From the NCBI GenBank assembly GCA_027475525.1, contig JAMWFC010000029.1, forward strand, positions 930,001 to 994,000: a DNA stretch of 64,000 nucleotides, written 5' to 3'. Positions 22,972-35,641 of the stretch are shown here, piece by piece (the stretch's first letter is position 1; each line of letters begins with the position of its first letter). The position numbers were made by a program, and so were the translations under genes. The stretch is from Macrolepiota albuminosa (taxonomy: Eukaryota; Basidiomycota; Agaricomycetes; Agaricales; Agaricaceae). The notes below the pieces were generated by a model, which searched no databases, was not told where the DNA came from, and saw only the letters and a list, made by a program, of their open reading frames with translations.

Positions 22972-23125
22972 GGTCTTTCTTGCAGTGGCCTTTCTCTTGA
23001 TATTATATGCCAATTTATGTCTATGTACCCTGAATCATCAAATTGATCGGTCTTTCTTGCAGTGGCCTTTCTCTTGATATTATATGCCAATTTATGTCTA
23101 TGTACCCTGAATCATCAAATTGATC
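22972..23125. repeat. Perfect 77-bp tandem duplication (1 of 5)
   Basis: 22972-23048 and 23049-23125 are identical. The bases flanking the pair do not extend the match, so the unit is exactly 77 bp. It lies in the C-terminal part of the Helitron gene. Confidence 0.97.
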
Positions 23126-24157
23126 ATTTTTACTCTATCTCAGGGATGGATGCAAATGAGGAGGAAAGTAGATGTCACTTTTGCATCATCTAAATGATGC
23201 TATCAAATTGGACCATCTTGGAGCGTCATGGAAACCCTTTGGCAGCTTCCCTACATACCTCAGCCTTGTTATCTCATCCAGCAACTCCAAATCCCGGAAC
23301 TCCTGGCATAGTGTGCCAGTTGCTTTTTCTTGAATGACGGTTCTGTCAAAGCCACATATTATAATAGTTCTGGCTGCAGTAGCGCTTTGGGACAGTGCTG
23401 TATAGTAAGCCTGATGGGATTGATATTTGAACAAGTCAACAGGATTGAAAGGCCTAGTCTTCCCTTGGCTAGCGTAATCGATTATAGCATAGTTGATGAG
23501 TATTTTGACTTGTAATTGTGAAATTGTAATCTTTTGGTCATTAGGTAGACTGCATTCAGTCAAAACTGTACTTCTAGTTATTGATACTACATTTTCAGAA
23601 AGACCTTCTATCTGTCTGTGGTGCAGTGGATTCTTCAGTTTTACAAACAGCATGTCTATCATATGTTGACCAACAGAACCCATATACGACTTCTATCCAT
23701 ATACGTAACCTTCTTGACCATTTGTGATACAGAGCTCTGTGGCAATGTTAGTCTTGATAATAATAGGTAAGCCAACGCATAGCGACAGTTTGCCTGCAAC
23801 TTGACCAGATGTGGATGAAGCAGGCTGCTCCCATAAAATATTCTGAATAGAGAAGTGTAGAGGAACTCTGTTTCTACCTGATGCTCCTCGACCTTTACCT
23901 TTGCATGTGCTCTCATCACTCTTGTCAAATACAGTATCTTCGCTAAAGAAATCTGTCAGCTCAAGCCAACTCTCCAGGGCAAATCTACTATTTCCAACCA
24001 CATTGACAGCATTTTTATCTATATTGTGTGCTGTAATGATAGGCATATTATGGAAGTCATCATTGAGAAGCAAAGAGTCTGAAAGATTGGAGACTTGCCG
24101 AGACTCTAGGAACTGGATATCATCTTTGGTGCATGCTCGATACCTCATGTTAGCAAG

Positions 24158-24311
24158 GGCCGTTCTAAAGGATTTGTTGTCTGGACTTTGCATTGTCTGT
24201 CTCATATTCTGTCTCAATATGACTACTGCAGTAAGGCCGTTCTAAAGGATTTGTTGTCTGGACTTTGCATTGTCTGTCTCATATTCTGTCTCAATATGAC
24301 TACTGCAGTAA
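24158..24311. repeat. Perfect 77-bp tandem duplication (2 of 5), frame-breaking
   Basis: 24158-24234 and 24235-24311 are identical. Since 77 is not a multiple of three, the duplication shifts the Helitron helicase frame. Reading through only one copy gives a continuous frame across the site on the minus strand, ending in the expected NMRYRAC motif. Confidence 0.97.
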
Positions 24312-26398
24312 CTTGGTGCCAAACTGCTTTACTCAATGCAGCCTTTTGTTCGTTCAGATCAATAGATCATATACCCACACTGCGACTATACAGCGCTGCA
24401 TTCTCATGGCCAGTTACTGGCAGCAGCTGGGCAAAATTGCTAGCAAACACCATGTTCATACCGCCAAAAGAGAGGTGCAACAGACCTGTAATCTGAGTAA
24501 GGCACGCTGATACCTTGTACATATCCCTGCAAGACAACATGGATACTTTGTCAAAAAATACATATTGCACCCCAGTAAGGTGTGACTTTACTTGAGCCAG
24601 TTGTGCCAGAGAGTCACGTACCATATCATTAATTCCAAACAGATAATGGTAAGTCGATCCACCTAACAGTGATGCTGCAGTGCCGGTAGGAGCAACCACT
24701 GCAAACCTATAAGATTCTCCATGGGCTGCAAAGTATTGAGACAGCGCCTTAAGCACCTGCATTTTCCTGGTGCCCCCCATACCTCCCATATACATTCTCA
24801 ACTGTTTGGAGTTAGAAGTGGCAGTGTGGTTAGCCACTATTCTAAATGCTCTGGTTTGTTCCTCATTGAGATTGAAACTGGTAGTAATTTCAGATATAGT
24901 GGGTTTCCATTTAATATTTAAATGTTTTTTCTCTAGGAAACTACGATCACATACTTCCACAATGCCTGGCTTGTTTTGTTCATCTGATCTTTCAACGTGC
25001 TGTTCACAAACAGACAACATGTCTTTTTGCCTATCTTTTAGTATGGACGCATGAGTTTCACTGATCTTATGTCTCCAGTAAGTACTGGGCATGTCTGCCA
25101 CCAAAGGTGAATGCTTTGTTGTATCAGAGGAGGTTTGGGCCATTACAGGCTTATCCCAATTCAGGTTCGTCATGGTGGAAGTCATAATAGCCATGTCTCT
25201 CTGACGTTTTAATTTGGTTTTGCCAATCTCATTACTACAGTCATGGTCTATCCCATAGTCCTCAGGTTGTCTGTTATCTTCATCGTCCATATAATCCTTT
25301 TGTTTGATATCTCTTACATTGGAAACTGAATTGTCCATTCCTGGAAATGCCATACCGCCTTGCTTCAGTTGTGCATAGAAGTCATCACGGGCATCCATAC
25401 ACTCATATTTAATATTCATATTAGCCATAAGACACAATTGCCTTTCGGTAAAATAGTGGTTGTCAAATGCTGTGCTCCATAAATCATACTTGTTTTTTAA
25501 ATCAGCACCTGAACGCCAAGGCTTGAATAAAGTAAGCATTGTGATGCAATATTCATCTCTATCCCCTTTATCATGCCTTGGAAGAGTAGGATCTATGAAA
25601 TTGGGCACGTGCTTCTGCTCTGGCAGATACACAAGGGTAGCATGAGAGTCCGACAAGGGATGATTGTCTGTAAAGTTGACGGTCAGTGTGTTGGCTGATT
25701 TAGACTTGGAACTTTTGTTTCCCATACGAGTGGATCTCACTCGTTCACATCTAGAAGCCCATTTGTACAATGTCATGTTGTGCAATTCTATGCCATGGTA
25801 TATGTAGTCAAACACAGAAGATAGTCCCACTACTCGGCCTTTCTTTCTGATGATCACTATTTTGTCAGATCCGTATGAACTGTCAGTTGGCTGATCTTTG
25901 GGCCAAGCACGTTTGACCTCATAGACAAAGCTGGGCCAATGAAGATTGGTGAATTTATAGTTGGTGTAATGATCGAGGTTACCAAGAAGGTACATACATA
26001 TCATTGGGGAACCCATTTCTGACTTTGCACACATTACATTAGCTATTTTTGTCATGAGAGACCTTGCTTTTTCTTGCTGTGGAAGAGGTCTGTTAACAAT
26101 ATCTTGGTATTTTGTGAGCACTGTGCTAATGGCCTCAAATGCTGTGTACATTTTAAGCAATAATTTAGTTATAAATTTGGTGATATATAAAAGGACACCC
26201 CTGACCGCCATTCTCAAATGAAGACTAGTTACATCAGTGTTGCATCTAAACAAATAACTCAAAGATGCGGTGAATGTATTCAGCCATGGTTCCGCTTTAC
26301 GCATATTGAGCGCACCTGTTAGAGGGTCGACTTCAGTCTGTTGGAAGAGTTCTTTGGGAAACCGAGCCTTACATCTGCCCCATTTGTTGTCTAGACAT

Positions 26399-26552
26399 CC
26401 TTTATTCTCTTTGCCTAATTTTTTACTTCTGTCCTTCTTATATGATGTATGGCAGGTATGCACATTTGACCTAAACCATTATTCTCTTTGCCTAATTTTT
26501 TACTTCTGTCCTTCTTATATGATGTATGGCAGGTATGCACATTTGACCTAAA
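26399..26552. repeat. 77-bp tandem duplication with one mismatch (3 of 5), frame-breaking
   Basis: 26399-26475 and 26476-26552 match at 76 of 77 positions (T at 26401 against A at 26478). It falls at the start of the helicase half of the Helitron. One copy alone keeps the expected frame across SNVHTCHTSYKKDRS into CLDNKWGRCKARFP. Confidence 0.95.
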
Positions 26553-28936
26553 TACAATGTTATCTATAGTGTTACAGAACTGAGTTCACCAATTAGACGT
26601 CTCCTTGCATCCAATACACTCCTGGGGCAGTGCCTAAGGGTCAGATTGACTAGCATCAGATATACTGTCTGTAGAAGCATCACAGGCTGTTGGTACTGGG
26701 AGTCTGTTGATTGAAGTTTCTTATTTACTCCGACACAAATGATCGGGAGGAGGGGGCTGGGACATTGTCCATGTGGGATCAATATATTCTGGCATCTTCT
26801 TGGATTTTTCAATGTTATCTATTACTTGGTCCATTGTCTCTGTAAGAAAGTCGCTGGTGAAGACAGATTCCAGATATTCTACTAGGGCCCTCTGAAAGTC
26901 AGATGAGGGGTCCATGATTTTCCGACGAGCTTCCTCAGGTGATAGACTTCTACGAAGCCAAAAAAGCATATGCAGATGCAAGGTAAGTCTACCTTGCTGC
27001 TCAACTGTCCTGTAGTATGCAGACCTGTGACCATATAAGCCTTTGTGTTCAGTATCAACACCCAATACATGCTTTATAAAAGCAGACACCATAAAATGAA
27101 AAAATCTGGCCTCTGCAACAGGATTACGTGCAATAAGTCAATATGCAATGTCAGAAGGTAACAATACATCAGGTCCAAACTTTATATTATCACCGGCATA
27201 GTACAGACATATAGGGTGTCTGATATCCACAGGCGACAACGTTATAAATCAAGAAGGTGCACCTTTGTCAATCACTAATAACCATATCTTGTTCCTTATA
27301 TGCTTTTTTGTTATTGGAGATCTGTTGATCCGGCCCAACACAGCATCAACGTCTTCAATAACTTTGAAACATTTCTGTTCCTCCTGGTTCATGGGCTTGA
27401 TAATCTTGCCTTTGGCCATACAATCAGCCATACTTCTGAGTAATTCCACGTTGAGACTTGCTATGCATTCAGCAATATGAGCAAAGTCATTTCTTTCAAT
27501 CGCTAGAAAGCCCCCTGTAGTTGCGGCTCTGATTTGCTCATGACTAAATGCTGCAAAGGAAAAGCCAGTATCTCTCTGGAACTGCTTATCATGATACATG
27601 AGCAGATTGCTTTTGTGAACCTTAACAGAGACACAGCCTTTTACACAGCCTGGACCCCCAAAGCCATACAGAAACAACCAGAGAAACATTTGGAGATAAA
27701 CAGTTGCGTCCTTCATCCAATTAACCAGATGGGATGAATGTCCAACCAGCAGTGCTTTGCCTTTGGAGTGCCAGTGCTTCAAAGCAATGCCTTTAAGCTC
27801 ATCTTTTGTTTTTGCTGATAGGCTCTCCCCTGTTACTCCATGCACAACAAAAGGACAATCACTGGCTGATACCCCATTGTCTCCATCAACCTTGTAAACA
27901 GCAGGGTCAACTGTTCTGTTTTCCTTCAGAGACTCTTTGTAAACGACCTTTACAGGTGGTGTATCTTCTGGATAGTCGTCAAGATTGCTATTGCATATTT
28001 CAATGTCCGTATAAGCAGAGTGATTAAGCTTGAGCCATTCCAATGCCTGCTTCACAGCGTTTTGGTGGACAAGCAAAGGCAATTGTTTGAGATCTTCCCC
28101 AGTAGGCTGACAAGGCCCTGTAAATAGAATAGCTAAAACATCATCCATGTCAGCCCTCGGAGGAGGCAGTACATGGTAAACCTTTTCAACGGGAGATTCA
28201 AAAGCGATCAAATGTGCATTCATTTTGCTGAGACCCGAGGATGACACATGTGTGAAACAGAGAGACCTGCGTACTTTGGTGACAAGAAGCTGTTCAACCC
28301 AATTTAAACAGGATAAAACAACTGGAACAGCACCAATCCAAAAACTGTTTGCAAGTGCATACTTAGGAACTTTGCCCTTCAACAATGGGATCCTGCACTC
28401 TGAACAGACAGAATTGCATCTATGATCCAACACTGGGCATCTTATTTCTCTCACAGATTCCGTTCCTGAACGCCTCTCCACTCTGGTAACTCCTTTGGCA
28501 GATAACACACTGAGAAACCCTTTCATACTTTTTAGAGTATGCATATCCTTAACTGGGCACAGCAAACCACAAACAGCGCAACCACTTTCTTCTAATTGCG
28601 CTGGACCTGTTTTGTTGCAAAAGTCGCATATGATTTGAGTAGTTAGGCTTGGTGTAAGAGGCGCAGGAGGAAATTTGGGCTTGTCAGGGCTCTGAACATC
28701 TGCCTCAAAAACAACTTCATGCTTTTGATTACGCACTACAGAGCATCTCAGCGTGTTTCTTGCTTGTGAACTGAGATCAGCCATCAATACAGTAGACCAA
28801 CTAACACATTTCGAGCAACTGTGAGAATTAAATAAATCACTTGGATGTGACACTTTAAAATGCTTAAGCAGCACAATCCCATGTATACATGCTACGGATC
28901 ATAGCTGCTTCAATGTGAGATGTTGTGAAAGGGTAG

Positions 28937-29454
28937 TGTCAGGGGACTCCTCATTCCTTTCTTCTTTCACTCTTTATTTCTTCACTCTCCTTTCATTCAC
29001 TTCCTTATTTCTTCTATCATTCTCTCATTTTGCTGTTACTACTTTTTCAACACTATCTGTTAGTACTATTCTCAACCTTTGAGGTGCTCTGGTTCTTTAG
29101 CTATCACTCAGACAAGTGTGGGCCCTTCAGCACCGCTCCAGACTGCTTAGATAAGCTGGAGTTTGCCTTTCTGACTTCTAAAGTCCAGAGTTTTCCTCCC
29201 TTGTTTGCACACTTGTTTGGTTAGTCAATTTTCGAGTTTTTAAGGTTTTGTTGTACTGTACAGTTGTTTCCCACGCTTCAGAGGCCCCAGAAGCGTCCAA
29301 CCTGGCATAGGGAATCCCCAGACTTGTTCTCTTTGGATCTCCCTCTCCCAGGTGAGTAGCTACCTTGATATTGTCAGTATATATTCTAATACACTTTGGA
29401 TCTCCCTATGCCAGCTGTGTGACTGAGCCACAGCCTCTAGAGGTCGCCCTTACA
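28937..29454. mobile_element. Solo LTR, copy 1 (518 bp), TSD ggtag
   Basis: Begins TGTCAGGGGACTCC and ends GGTCGCCCTTACA. The five bases GGTAG flank it on both sides (28932-28936 and 29455-29459). It is nearly identical to 45585-46102 and clearly related to 59236-59734. The TG...CA ends, 5-bp duplication and lack of internal region identify a solo LTR, probably Gypsy type. It sits just upstream of the Helitron reading frame. Confidence 0.95.
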
Positions 29455-29459
29455 GGTAG

Positions 29460-30553
29460 ACAAAGGCAGCCTAGCATGCACGTATCCTGCAGCAATCAGG
29501 TACAACAGCAAACCTACATCATCTGCATGATTGATGAATTTGAATATGTGTCACGGGTTGTGTTTGCCCTGACTCGCATTGATGTATATATCTACTTGTG
29601 CAAAGAAGAATGCATAGGTTTTACCACCACCTATAGGTTGTCTGAGGACACGTTTAGGTTTACGAAGTGATCTTTGACATCCAAGGGACTTGCATGTGGA
29701 CAATTGACCACTCCTATGGGAAGCTCTAAATGCAAATAGATGCAAATACCCTAATATTCTAAGTCCAGGTACCACAAACAATTTTACTGCAGAAAGGGTT
29801 GAGCTAATAACGATGTGTTAGTCCAAACAAGGCCATGTATCAGGCAAATAGTATCCATGCAGTAAGGTTTTGACAGCAAACGTAACATTACATACATTGT
29901 TCCTCATTATGTGGTTACACTAGAAAATCGTGACAGGACATGAGAAATTGCATCACAAAAAGTCGCATTATCCTGCATCATTTAAACATCACTGGAACAG
30001 TTGAAAATCTACAATAATATAATCAGGACATATAGAACCAACAAAAAACATAGTATCAATTAGGTACGTTGACTCTAAAAAAGGAAAATACCCAATGTGT
30101 GTGTGTCCTGTTGCCCATGGAGTCTTGAATTGCAAGGTATGTGCACTGATTTGTGCATATATCAAACTGTACAGTAGTATGCCATTCTGTATAGGTACGA
30201 TAGCATCGTTCAGTATCATGGATTGAGCATTGCTCAGTATTATAGGTCAAGCATGGCTCGGCGTTCAACAGAACACATAGGTATTGAGAGCACATGTGTT
30301 AAATAACTGTAGGCTCCCTGTCAATTGTATATAAGATATGTCGTACCAAATTAGATACGTGCATACCTTGTGAATGATGCATATTTAAAAACAACGAGCA
30401 ATATATGGACTGATAGCCAGGCACCATACACAGACAATCTCATCGTTAAAATCAATTCATGAGTACAAAACAGGTTACATATGAAGCAACTATCACTATA
30501 GTTACCTGATCTAATATTACATCATAACTCAAAACCATCAATGGAGTGATAGG
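29460..30553. other. No gene recognised
   Basis: Short broken frames only. It may be the 5' non-coding part of the Helitron region. A TGTGTGTGTCC stretch is near 30098. Confidence 0.4.
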
Positions 30554-30815
30554 TTACATAAACCATGTCCAGAGTAGCAGCTTATATAAACCATTGTTGT
30601 GGCAACAGCTTATATAAACCATTGCTGGAGCAACAGCTTACATAAACTACTGTGAGAGCAACAGCTTACATAAACCACCGCTGAAGCAACAGCTTATATA
30701 AAGCACTGCTAGAGCAACAGCTTATATAAACCACTGCTGGAGCAACAGCTTGCATAAGCCACTGCTAGAGCAACAGCTTACATAAACCACTACTAGAGTG
30801 ACAGCTTACATAAAC
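30554..30815. repeat. Array of nine 28-bp repeats
   Basis: Units start TTACATAAAC or TTATATAAACC and end GGAGCAACAGC or a close variant. The first unit starts at 30554 and the tenth, partial one at 30806, exactly nine periods of 28 bp. Variation is mostly in the middle of the unit. The same unit is at 35642-35745 in this orientation and at 21838-22000 inverted. Confidence 0.95.
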
Positions 30816-31199
30816 AAGCATTAACACAGTAAATACCACCGAAGGTAACATAACAAAAAATTCAAAGCACGTTGGAAGTACAATTAAATCCAGTGGGGTA
30901 ACAAACCATTTATACATAGATTTGCCGAAAAATTCACTCAGTGAACAAATAGTCAAACAGACAACGGCTCAACAAAAAGTCTATATTGAGACTATCAAAA
31001 CAACGCAACACAAAAATGACTGCTAAAAGTAACAAGTAAATGTCCAATGTCACAACTGAGGTCACAATATGCCTGTCTGCACTGTGCCTCTCAGGTGGAA
31101 GGTTGCTGAATGCCATTTCTTTTTTTTTGGCACAGTTGACCAACAAGGACAAAGGAACGGCAAAAGCAGGAACTACTTACACCCCTTGGACTTGGCCTT

Positions 31200-33350
31200 C
31201 CCCTTAGTGGCACCAGCATGGTCCACCACAAGAGCAGGTTCAACAAGATGCATCATATAAATAGGGTCGTGCAATACAATGACAAACAGCAAGTTCAAGG
31301 TGAGATATCTGAAAGAACACAGGAGCATCCATCTCGGTAAACATTGAGTTACTCTTTATACTGGAGGGCCTCTTGAACTTGGGGGTCACATACCCACCGT
31401 CTGAAGTCACATCAAATGCAGAACCAACAAAACAACGAATCACGACTCACCAACATTGTATGTAGAGGTTTTACCCTCACCTCGAGTAACAAATGCCACA
31501 CCATTACCAGAAAGAGTACCTTGAACACCATCTAGGAGGTTGAAAACAGAACTCAAAACAGCAAACTGGCAAAGAGACTCTTGATGGAATTCAACAATCT
31601 CGATACAATGCTGACCATACTTGTCAGATTGACTCCCAACAAGAACAGAACTGTCGAATAAATGCAAGGCAGTTACCACTCCAGAGGTAATACAGACACA
31701 GAAGAGACCTGTCAAATCCTGAAGAGCCAATTGCTGCTTCAGGACGTTGAGTTGGACAGGGTCAGTCCTGGCCAAGTTAACGTAGAAGGCATGACAATTG
31801 AATAAAAGAGAAGGCGACAACGAACTATTAAAAAAGTCATATATAAGAACAGAAAAAAATACAAAACAAGAAGCAAAATGCCCGTCCAATTGTCTTCATT
31901 CATATGCTCAGCAACAACACCATGCACACATAACAGATTTTACCATCACTGTTCATTTTGTCATATCCAAAAGGCTAAATTATGAGTTGTTTCCTGACGA
32001 CAAGTTGAGTAAATGCAAGCAAAATAGTAGATGTTGGTCCGCACTTAAGGAATGGCAGTCCTTGATAAGTTGACACCATAAACTTTTTTTGAATAGAAGG
32101 CTGCATGACCGCATCCACTGCAAGCTCTTCTGCAGGATCGAGACAAGGATCAATGCTGCAGCAAGACATCAACAAATGAGGTACAGAGATGAAGGGAATA
32201 AAATAAAATAAAATAAAATAAACATACAATTCAACAGCATCCGAGCGGACAATCAAAAGCAGAGCAGCCAAAGCAGATGAAACAGGGATGGGAGGCATGG
32301 GAGACTTGCCATCTTCTGACAATCCATAATCGGGAGCAGAACTATCATCGACAATAAAGTCCGATAGCGTGTCACTATTATTGTCCACAACATTTCAATT
32401 GTCAACATTATCATTGCCCGCCGTGACAACAAGAGGCTTCTTAACAAGCGGCTTAGGTACAGGCCACTTAGCAATCCTATACCAAAGTGAAAAGAACAAA
32501 ATGAGCACAAGCAAATAATAGAAGAAACAATCTACACTGATACAACAGGCAAGTCATCATTGTCATTGTCCGACAATTCAACAAGTTTTTTTGGTGCAAA
32601 TTCATCATCCAAATTTGGACTAGCAGCCTTGGCCACAGCTCTGGCACGCGACCTTTTAGGGCTTGATTGGCTTGCAAACAAAGCCTTCTCCGTCATGGCA
32701 AACTGCGCACAAACATAAACAAATCAAAAATCACGTACACAGCATGACCAATTGACAAGGTCACATCTTCAGCAGTCAATCCAGCCATAGCCTGACTACA
32801 TAGCAGCAGTCAAGCAAAGTGACAAGGAAAACGGAGATATAAACATGACAGGTGTATCAACAGATGGAATAGACACAGCCCTCTTTTTCTTGAGTGACGG
32901 CGTGGGAGGAACACTAACAGAACTGACACCAAGACATTAAGTAAAATGATAGTCACAAATACCACAAGTAACACACAAACCCATCATGCGAAGCAGAAAC
33001 CTTTTGCTTAGATGGCGACCCACCATCAATAGACCTAAAGAACATTAGCATTACAAATTACAACACAAAAAGAGTACTCACCCAGCAGATGGTTTGCCTG
33101 TTTCAGATCCAGAAGCTGTCACCGCAGAAACACTATCAAATATGCTACAATAAGCAAATTAGCAAGACTGACCGGAACTGAAAGAGCTGTACACACGCTT
33201 GCAACCTATCTGCACTCCTGCACCGAAGACAACAAGTTTTTTTCTTTAAAAAAAAAAAATCAAAGACACCAATATAAAACACACATGGTCTTGAGTTGGT
33301 CAACAAGTGTCTGAGCCTTATTCTCTTCAGACTTTATCTTGCAAGGAGGC
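31200..33350 (-). CDS. Unknown agaricomycete protein, many short exons
   Basis: Family not named with confidence. A likely start is Met at 33350 (MPPCKIKSEENKAQTLVDQ). Short Ser/Pro/Lys-rich exons with GT...AG introns follow, reading SVSAVTASGSETGKPSAG, then SIDGGSPSKQKVSASHDG, then SVPPTPSLKKKRAVSIPS. An exon near 32696-32545 is basic then acidic (ASQSSPKRSRARAVAK, ELSDNDNDDLP). After that come an exon ending near 32226, an exon from about 32158, and a structured exon (31800-31450) with LFDSSVLVGSQSDKYGQHC and FNLLDGVQGTLSGNGVAF. A 50-bp intron (about 31449-31400) leads to GGYVTPKFKRPSS. In-frame stops occur (for example near 32390 and 32000), so it may be decayed. Basic and acidic low-complexity N-termini suggest a nuclear protein. 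Neighbouring repeat arrays suggest a mobile origin. Confidence 0.45.
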
Positions 33351-33543
33351 ATGAGTTTATATAGTGACACAAAACACACAGAGAAAAAAGAGGAGGCGGA
33401 GAGGGGATTATCAAGGACAGTGGACAAAGGACACTTATATAGAGCAGCAAGCTGCACATTGCATCAAAGAGGGAAAGACAATATAACGTAAAGAACAGTG
33501 TATCCCTTTCTTCAAACAAAATAAAATTAAGTAGAATGAAAAA

Positions 33544-33697
33544 TTCAGTAAGACAAGATTCACAGAAGGCACAGTGGGACCTTTTAGATAGAACACAAGC
33601 ATTGCAGATCCACAACTCGTTTCAGTAAGACAAGATTCACAGAAGGCACAGTGGGACCTTTTAGATAGAACACAAGCATTGCAGATCCACAACTCAT
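33544..33697. repeat. 77-bp tandem duplication with one mismatch (4 of 5)
   Basis: 33544-33620 and 33621-33697 match at 76 of 77 positions (G against A at the 76th base). It lies outside any recognised coding exon. Confidence 0.95.
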
Positions 33698-34439
33698 AAT
33701 GTTGTACCTTAATAGCCATAACCTCAGAAGGGCAACACACTAGAGATTCACCAATGAGAGGACAAAGAAAGAGAGACAGAGGAACATCATAAGGTCTGTT
33801 CCTGAACAGTTGAGGATGATAAAACGAAGCCAGAAACGAAGCCAGAAATTAATGTACCACTGGAAACAGACTATGGGAAGCGTCAAGACAACAGGCACAG
33901 AAGGTACCAAACAACCAAAGTGCATATACCAAAAAAGACGAAGCCAATAGGAAGGAAACAAGTTGGGTATAGGATAGGTAAACCAAGATACGTCACATCA
34001 TACATAGAAAAACAGTTGAGGCACTCACTGATCACTTCCTGATACTATAAAGAATACACAGATAGCACAACAGACTAGAAGGATATCAAGACACAGCAGC
34101 AATACAATGTACGTCTAGCCACTGTCCGACAGGTGTATTATACTGACAGAGCCACAGTAGATATATCATAACAAAAATGACCTTAGAAGCAGATTACGAC
34201 ACAGAGGCAGCAAGTAAGCAACATTTACAGACACCTCAACATCAGTAGACTCATTACACAATCAAAAAACTGTGATTGAGAAAGCCATATGCAAAGGAGA
34301 AGAAGAAAATGACGTTATGTTGACCAGCATCGCACATGTAAGTAGCCAAACTGCACACTATATGTCAGACTATCAACACACAAGACATAACAGGAACCAA
34401 GATGGGCAGAAGCCATTAAGACAAAAGAAGTAAATAAGC

Positions 34440-35215
34440 CTCACTCATGGCAACTAGTGTACGTCCATGAAGACAGCAATATATCAGATGAAGAGTTGGT
34501 TTTCACGATATATGGAGCCATAAGTGAAAAGGATCTCCTGCCACTGAAAAGAGAAACATGCATGAGGTGCGTTCAATGAGATCCAACAGAACAGAGTCTA
34601 ATCCCATAAAGCAGCGACTACAGACGACTAAAATACATGAAGCAATATGTGAAGCTGGATGGCCTAGGAACAAAACATTTTGACAATGCAATGATAGGAG
34701 CAACAGAGATTAACAAGCACTTTGAACTTGAATTCTCAGAAGGCTGTCTTGAATGCTGGTACAATGCGTTCCTCAGACAGCAAGAAAGATCACTAGACAT
34801 CACGAACAGGATATTTACACCAACATGCAATGTGGAGAAGAACAAACAACACATTCCCATGGACAGGGAACTAGACCTGTACAAGCTCACAGAGAAAATA
34901 ATGCAGAAAGGGTTCATAATTACCGAAGACAATGTGGTCCAATTTTCAAAGATGAAGGTAAATGAAGGGAACAGGACAACGTAAGTACAACTCAATAGAG
35001 CAACAAACAAAACTGAAGGGAAACTTAAGATATGAACATTATAAGCCGGAAAGATTCTGAGTGGAAGACCTTGTTTCTGTCCAGCTATCGTTCCAGGTTG
35101 TTAACCTGGCGGGTGGAAAACTCAAAATGCTTCTTGTATTGAGATTCATGACTCTTATCAAGCACCAGTCTAGCTTCATGAAAGTGAGTGACAAAGCAAC
35201 ACAGTAAACACACTG
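34440..35215 (+). CDS. Unknown agaricomycete protein, two or more exons
   Basis: Function unknown. The main exon (ATG 34637 to about 34980, probably open from about 34450 with stops upstream) reads YVKLDGLGTKHFDNAMIGA, LEFSEGCLECWYNAFLRQQE, SLDITNRIFTPTCNVEKNK and IMQKGFIITEDNVVQFSKM. A donor ACGTAAGTAC follows at 34979-34988. A second exon after an acceptor TTCCAG near 35096 reads VVNLAGGKLKMLLVLRFMTL. The mix of conserved Cys (CxxCW, TPTC) and ordinary hydrophobic pattern indicates a real protein family rather than chance. It faces away from the gene at 31200-33350; both lie between 28-bp repeat arrays. Confidence 0.45.
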
Positions 35216-35641
35216 ATAAACACCCCACAGAACATAGTATCCAATGAAGGGACCAAGAACAAACTGAAGAGAAAGCTGAGAGACATTTCAGACAAGGGCC
35301 AGAACAGAATGGACGTAGATGCATCGGACAACGGCAACTAATGATTACATTGATCAAAAAGCCTTTAATTGCTCGCTTTGTCACATTGTCAATAACGGTC
35401 TTGTTGATCTTTGCCAATCACATATAGTTTTGACTACAATTCACAGACACTTGCTCGGGTCTGACTATATTGTCATCCTGCTTCCTTCCCTAACGAGTCC
35501 ACTGGACCCATATTTTGTTTCTCTCTCGTCCACCGATCTTTCTCCTTTTTGTTGCTTTTATAGTATTACCGCATCATCATATTACCAAATAAACTGTATT
35601 TGCCCGCAACTGCAACATCACAAACAAACAACTGCAAGGGC

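Larger units (their letters stand above)
22015..28874 (-). pseudogene. Helitron Rep/helicase polyprotein, decayed
   Basis: Helitrons are rolling-circle transposons encoding an HUH nuclease fused to a PIF1-type helicase. Minus-strand order: Cys-rich N-terminus (CDFCNKTG, CAVCGLLC), a DUF6570-like region (KYALANSFWIGAVP, EWLKLNHSAYTDIEI), the Helitron N domain (LLMYHDKQFQRDTGFSFAAF), Rep HUH motif LTLHLHMLFW (about 26960-26985), helicase (26463-24367), motif KILINYAIIDYASQGKTRPF (about 23490), and a C-terminal part with NSCAYNFVLF (about 22770) and YFGNSHFSSCYV (about 22170). The last two resemble Cys and His boxes of a cysteine peptidase (tentative). Stops: TGA 27249-27251 (usual Trp), TGA 27138-27140, TGA 24367-24369. 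Walker A reads GMGGTRKMQ (Arg for Gly), Walker B FFDKVSM (Lys for Glu) and the next motif ASNFAQLLP (usual GDFAQLPP). Three 77-bp duplications lie in it. Confidence 0.88.
21606..30815 (-). mobile_element. Possible extent of the Helitron, ends uncertain
   Basis: The Rep/helicase gene is flanked by oppositely oriented arrays of one 28-bp repeat (21838-22000 and 30554-30815), and a CTAG with a stem-loop lies at 21606-21638. These suggest element ends but are not canonical Helitron termini: no 5' TC start could be fixed. A solo LTR at 28937-29454 inserted later. Confidence 0.3.

Noticed and set aside
30554..30815. CRISPR-like regular array
   Set aside because: The 28-bp units are directly contiguous, with no unique spacers, and the DNA is clearly fungal.
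34618..35010. 130-codon minus-strand frame
   Set aside because: It is the antisense shadow of the plus-strand frame at 34637-34984, which has the more protein-like composition and a good splice donor.
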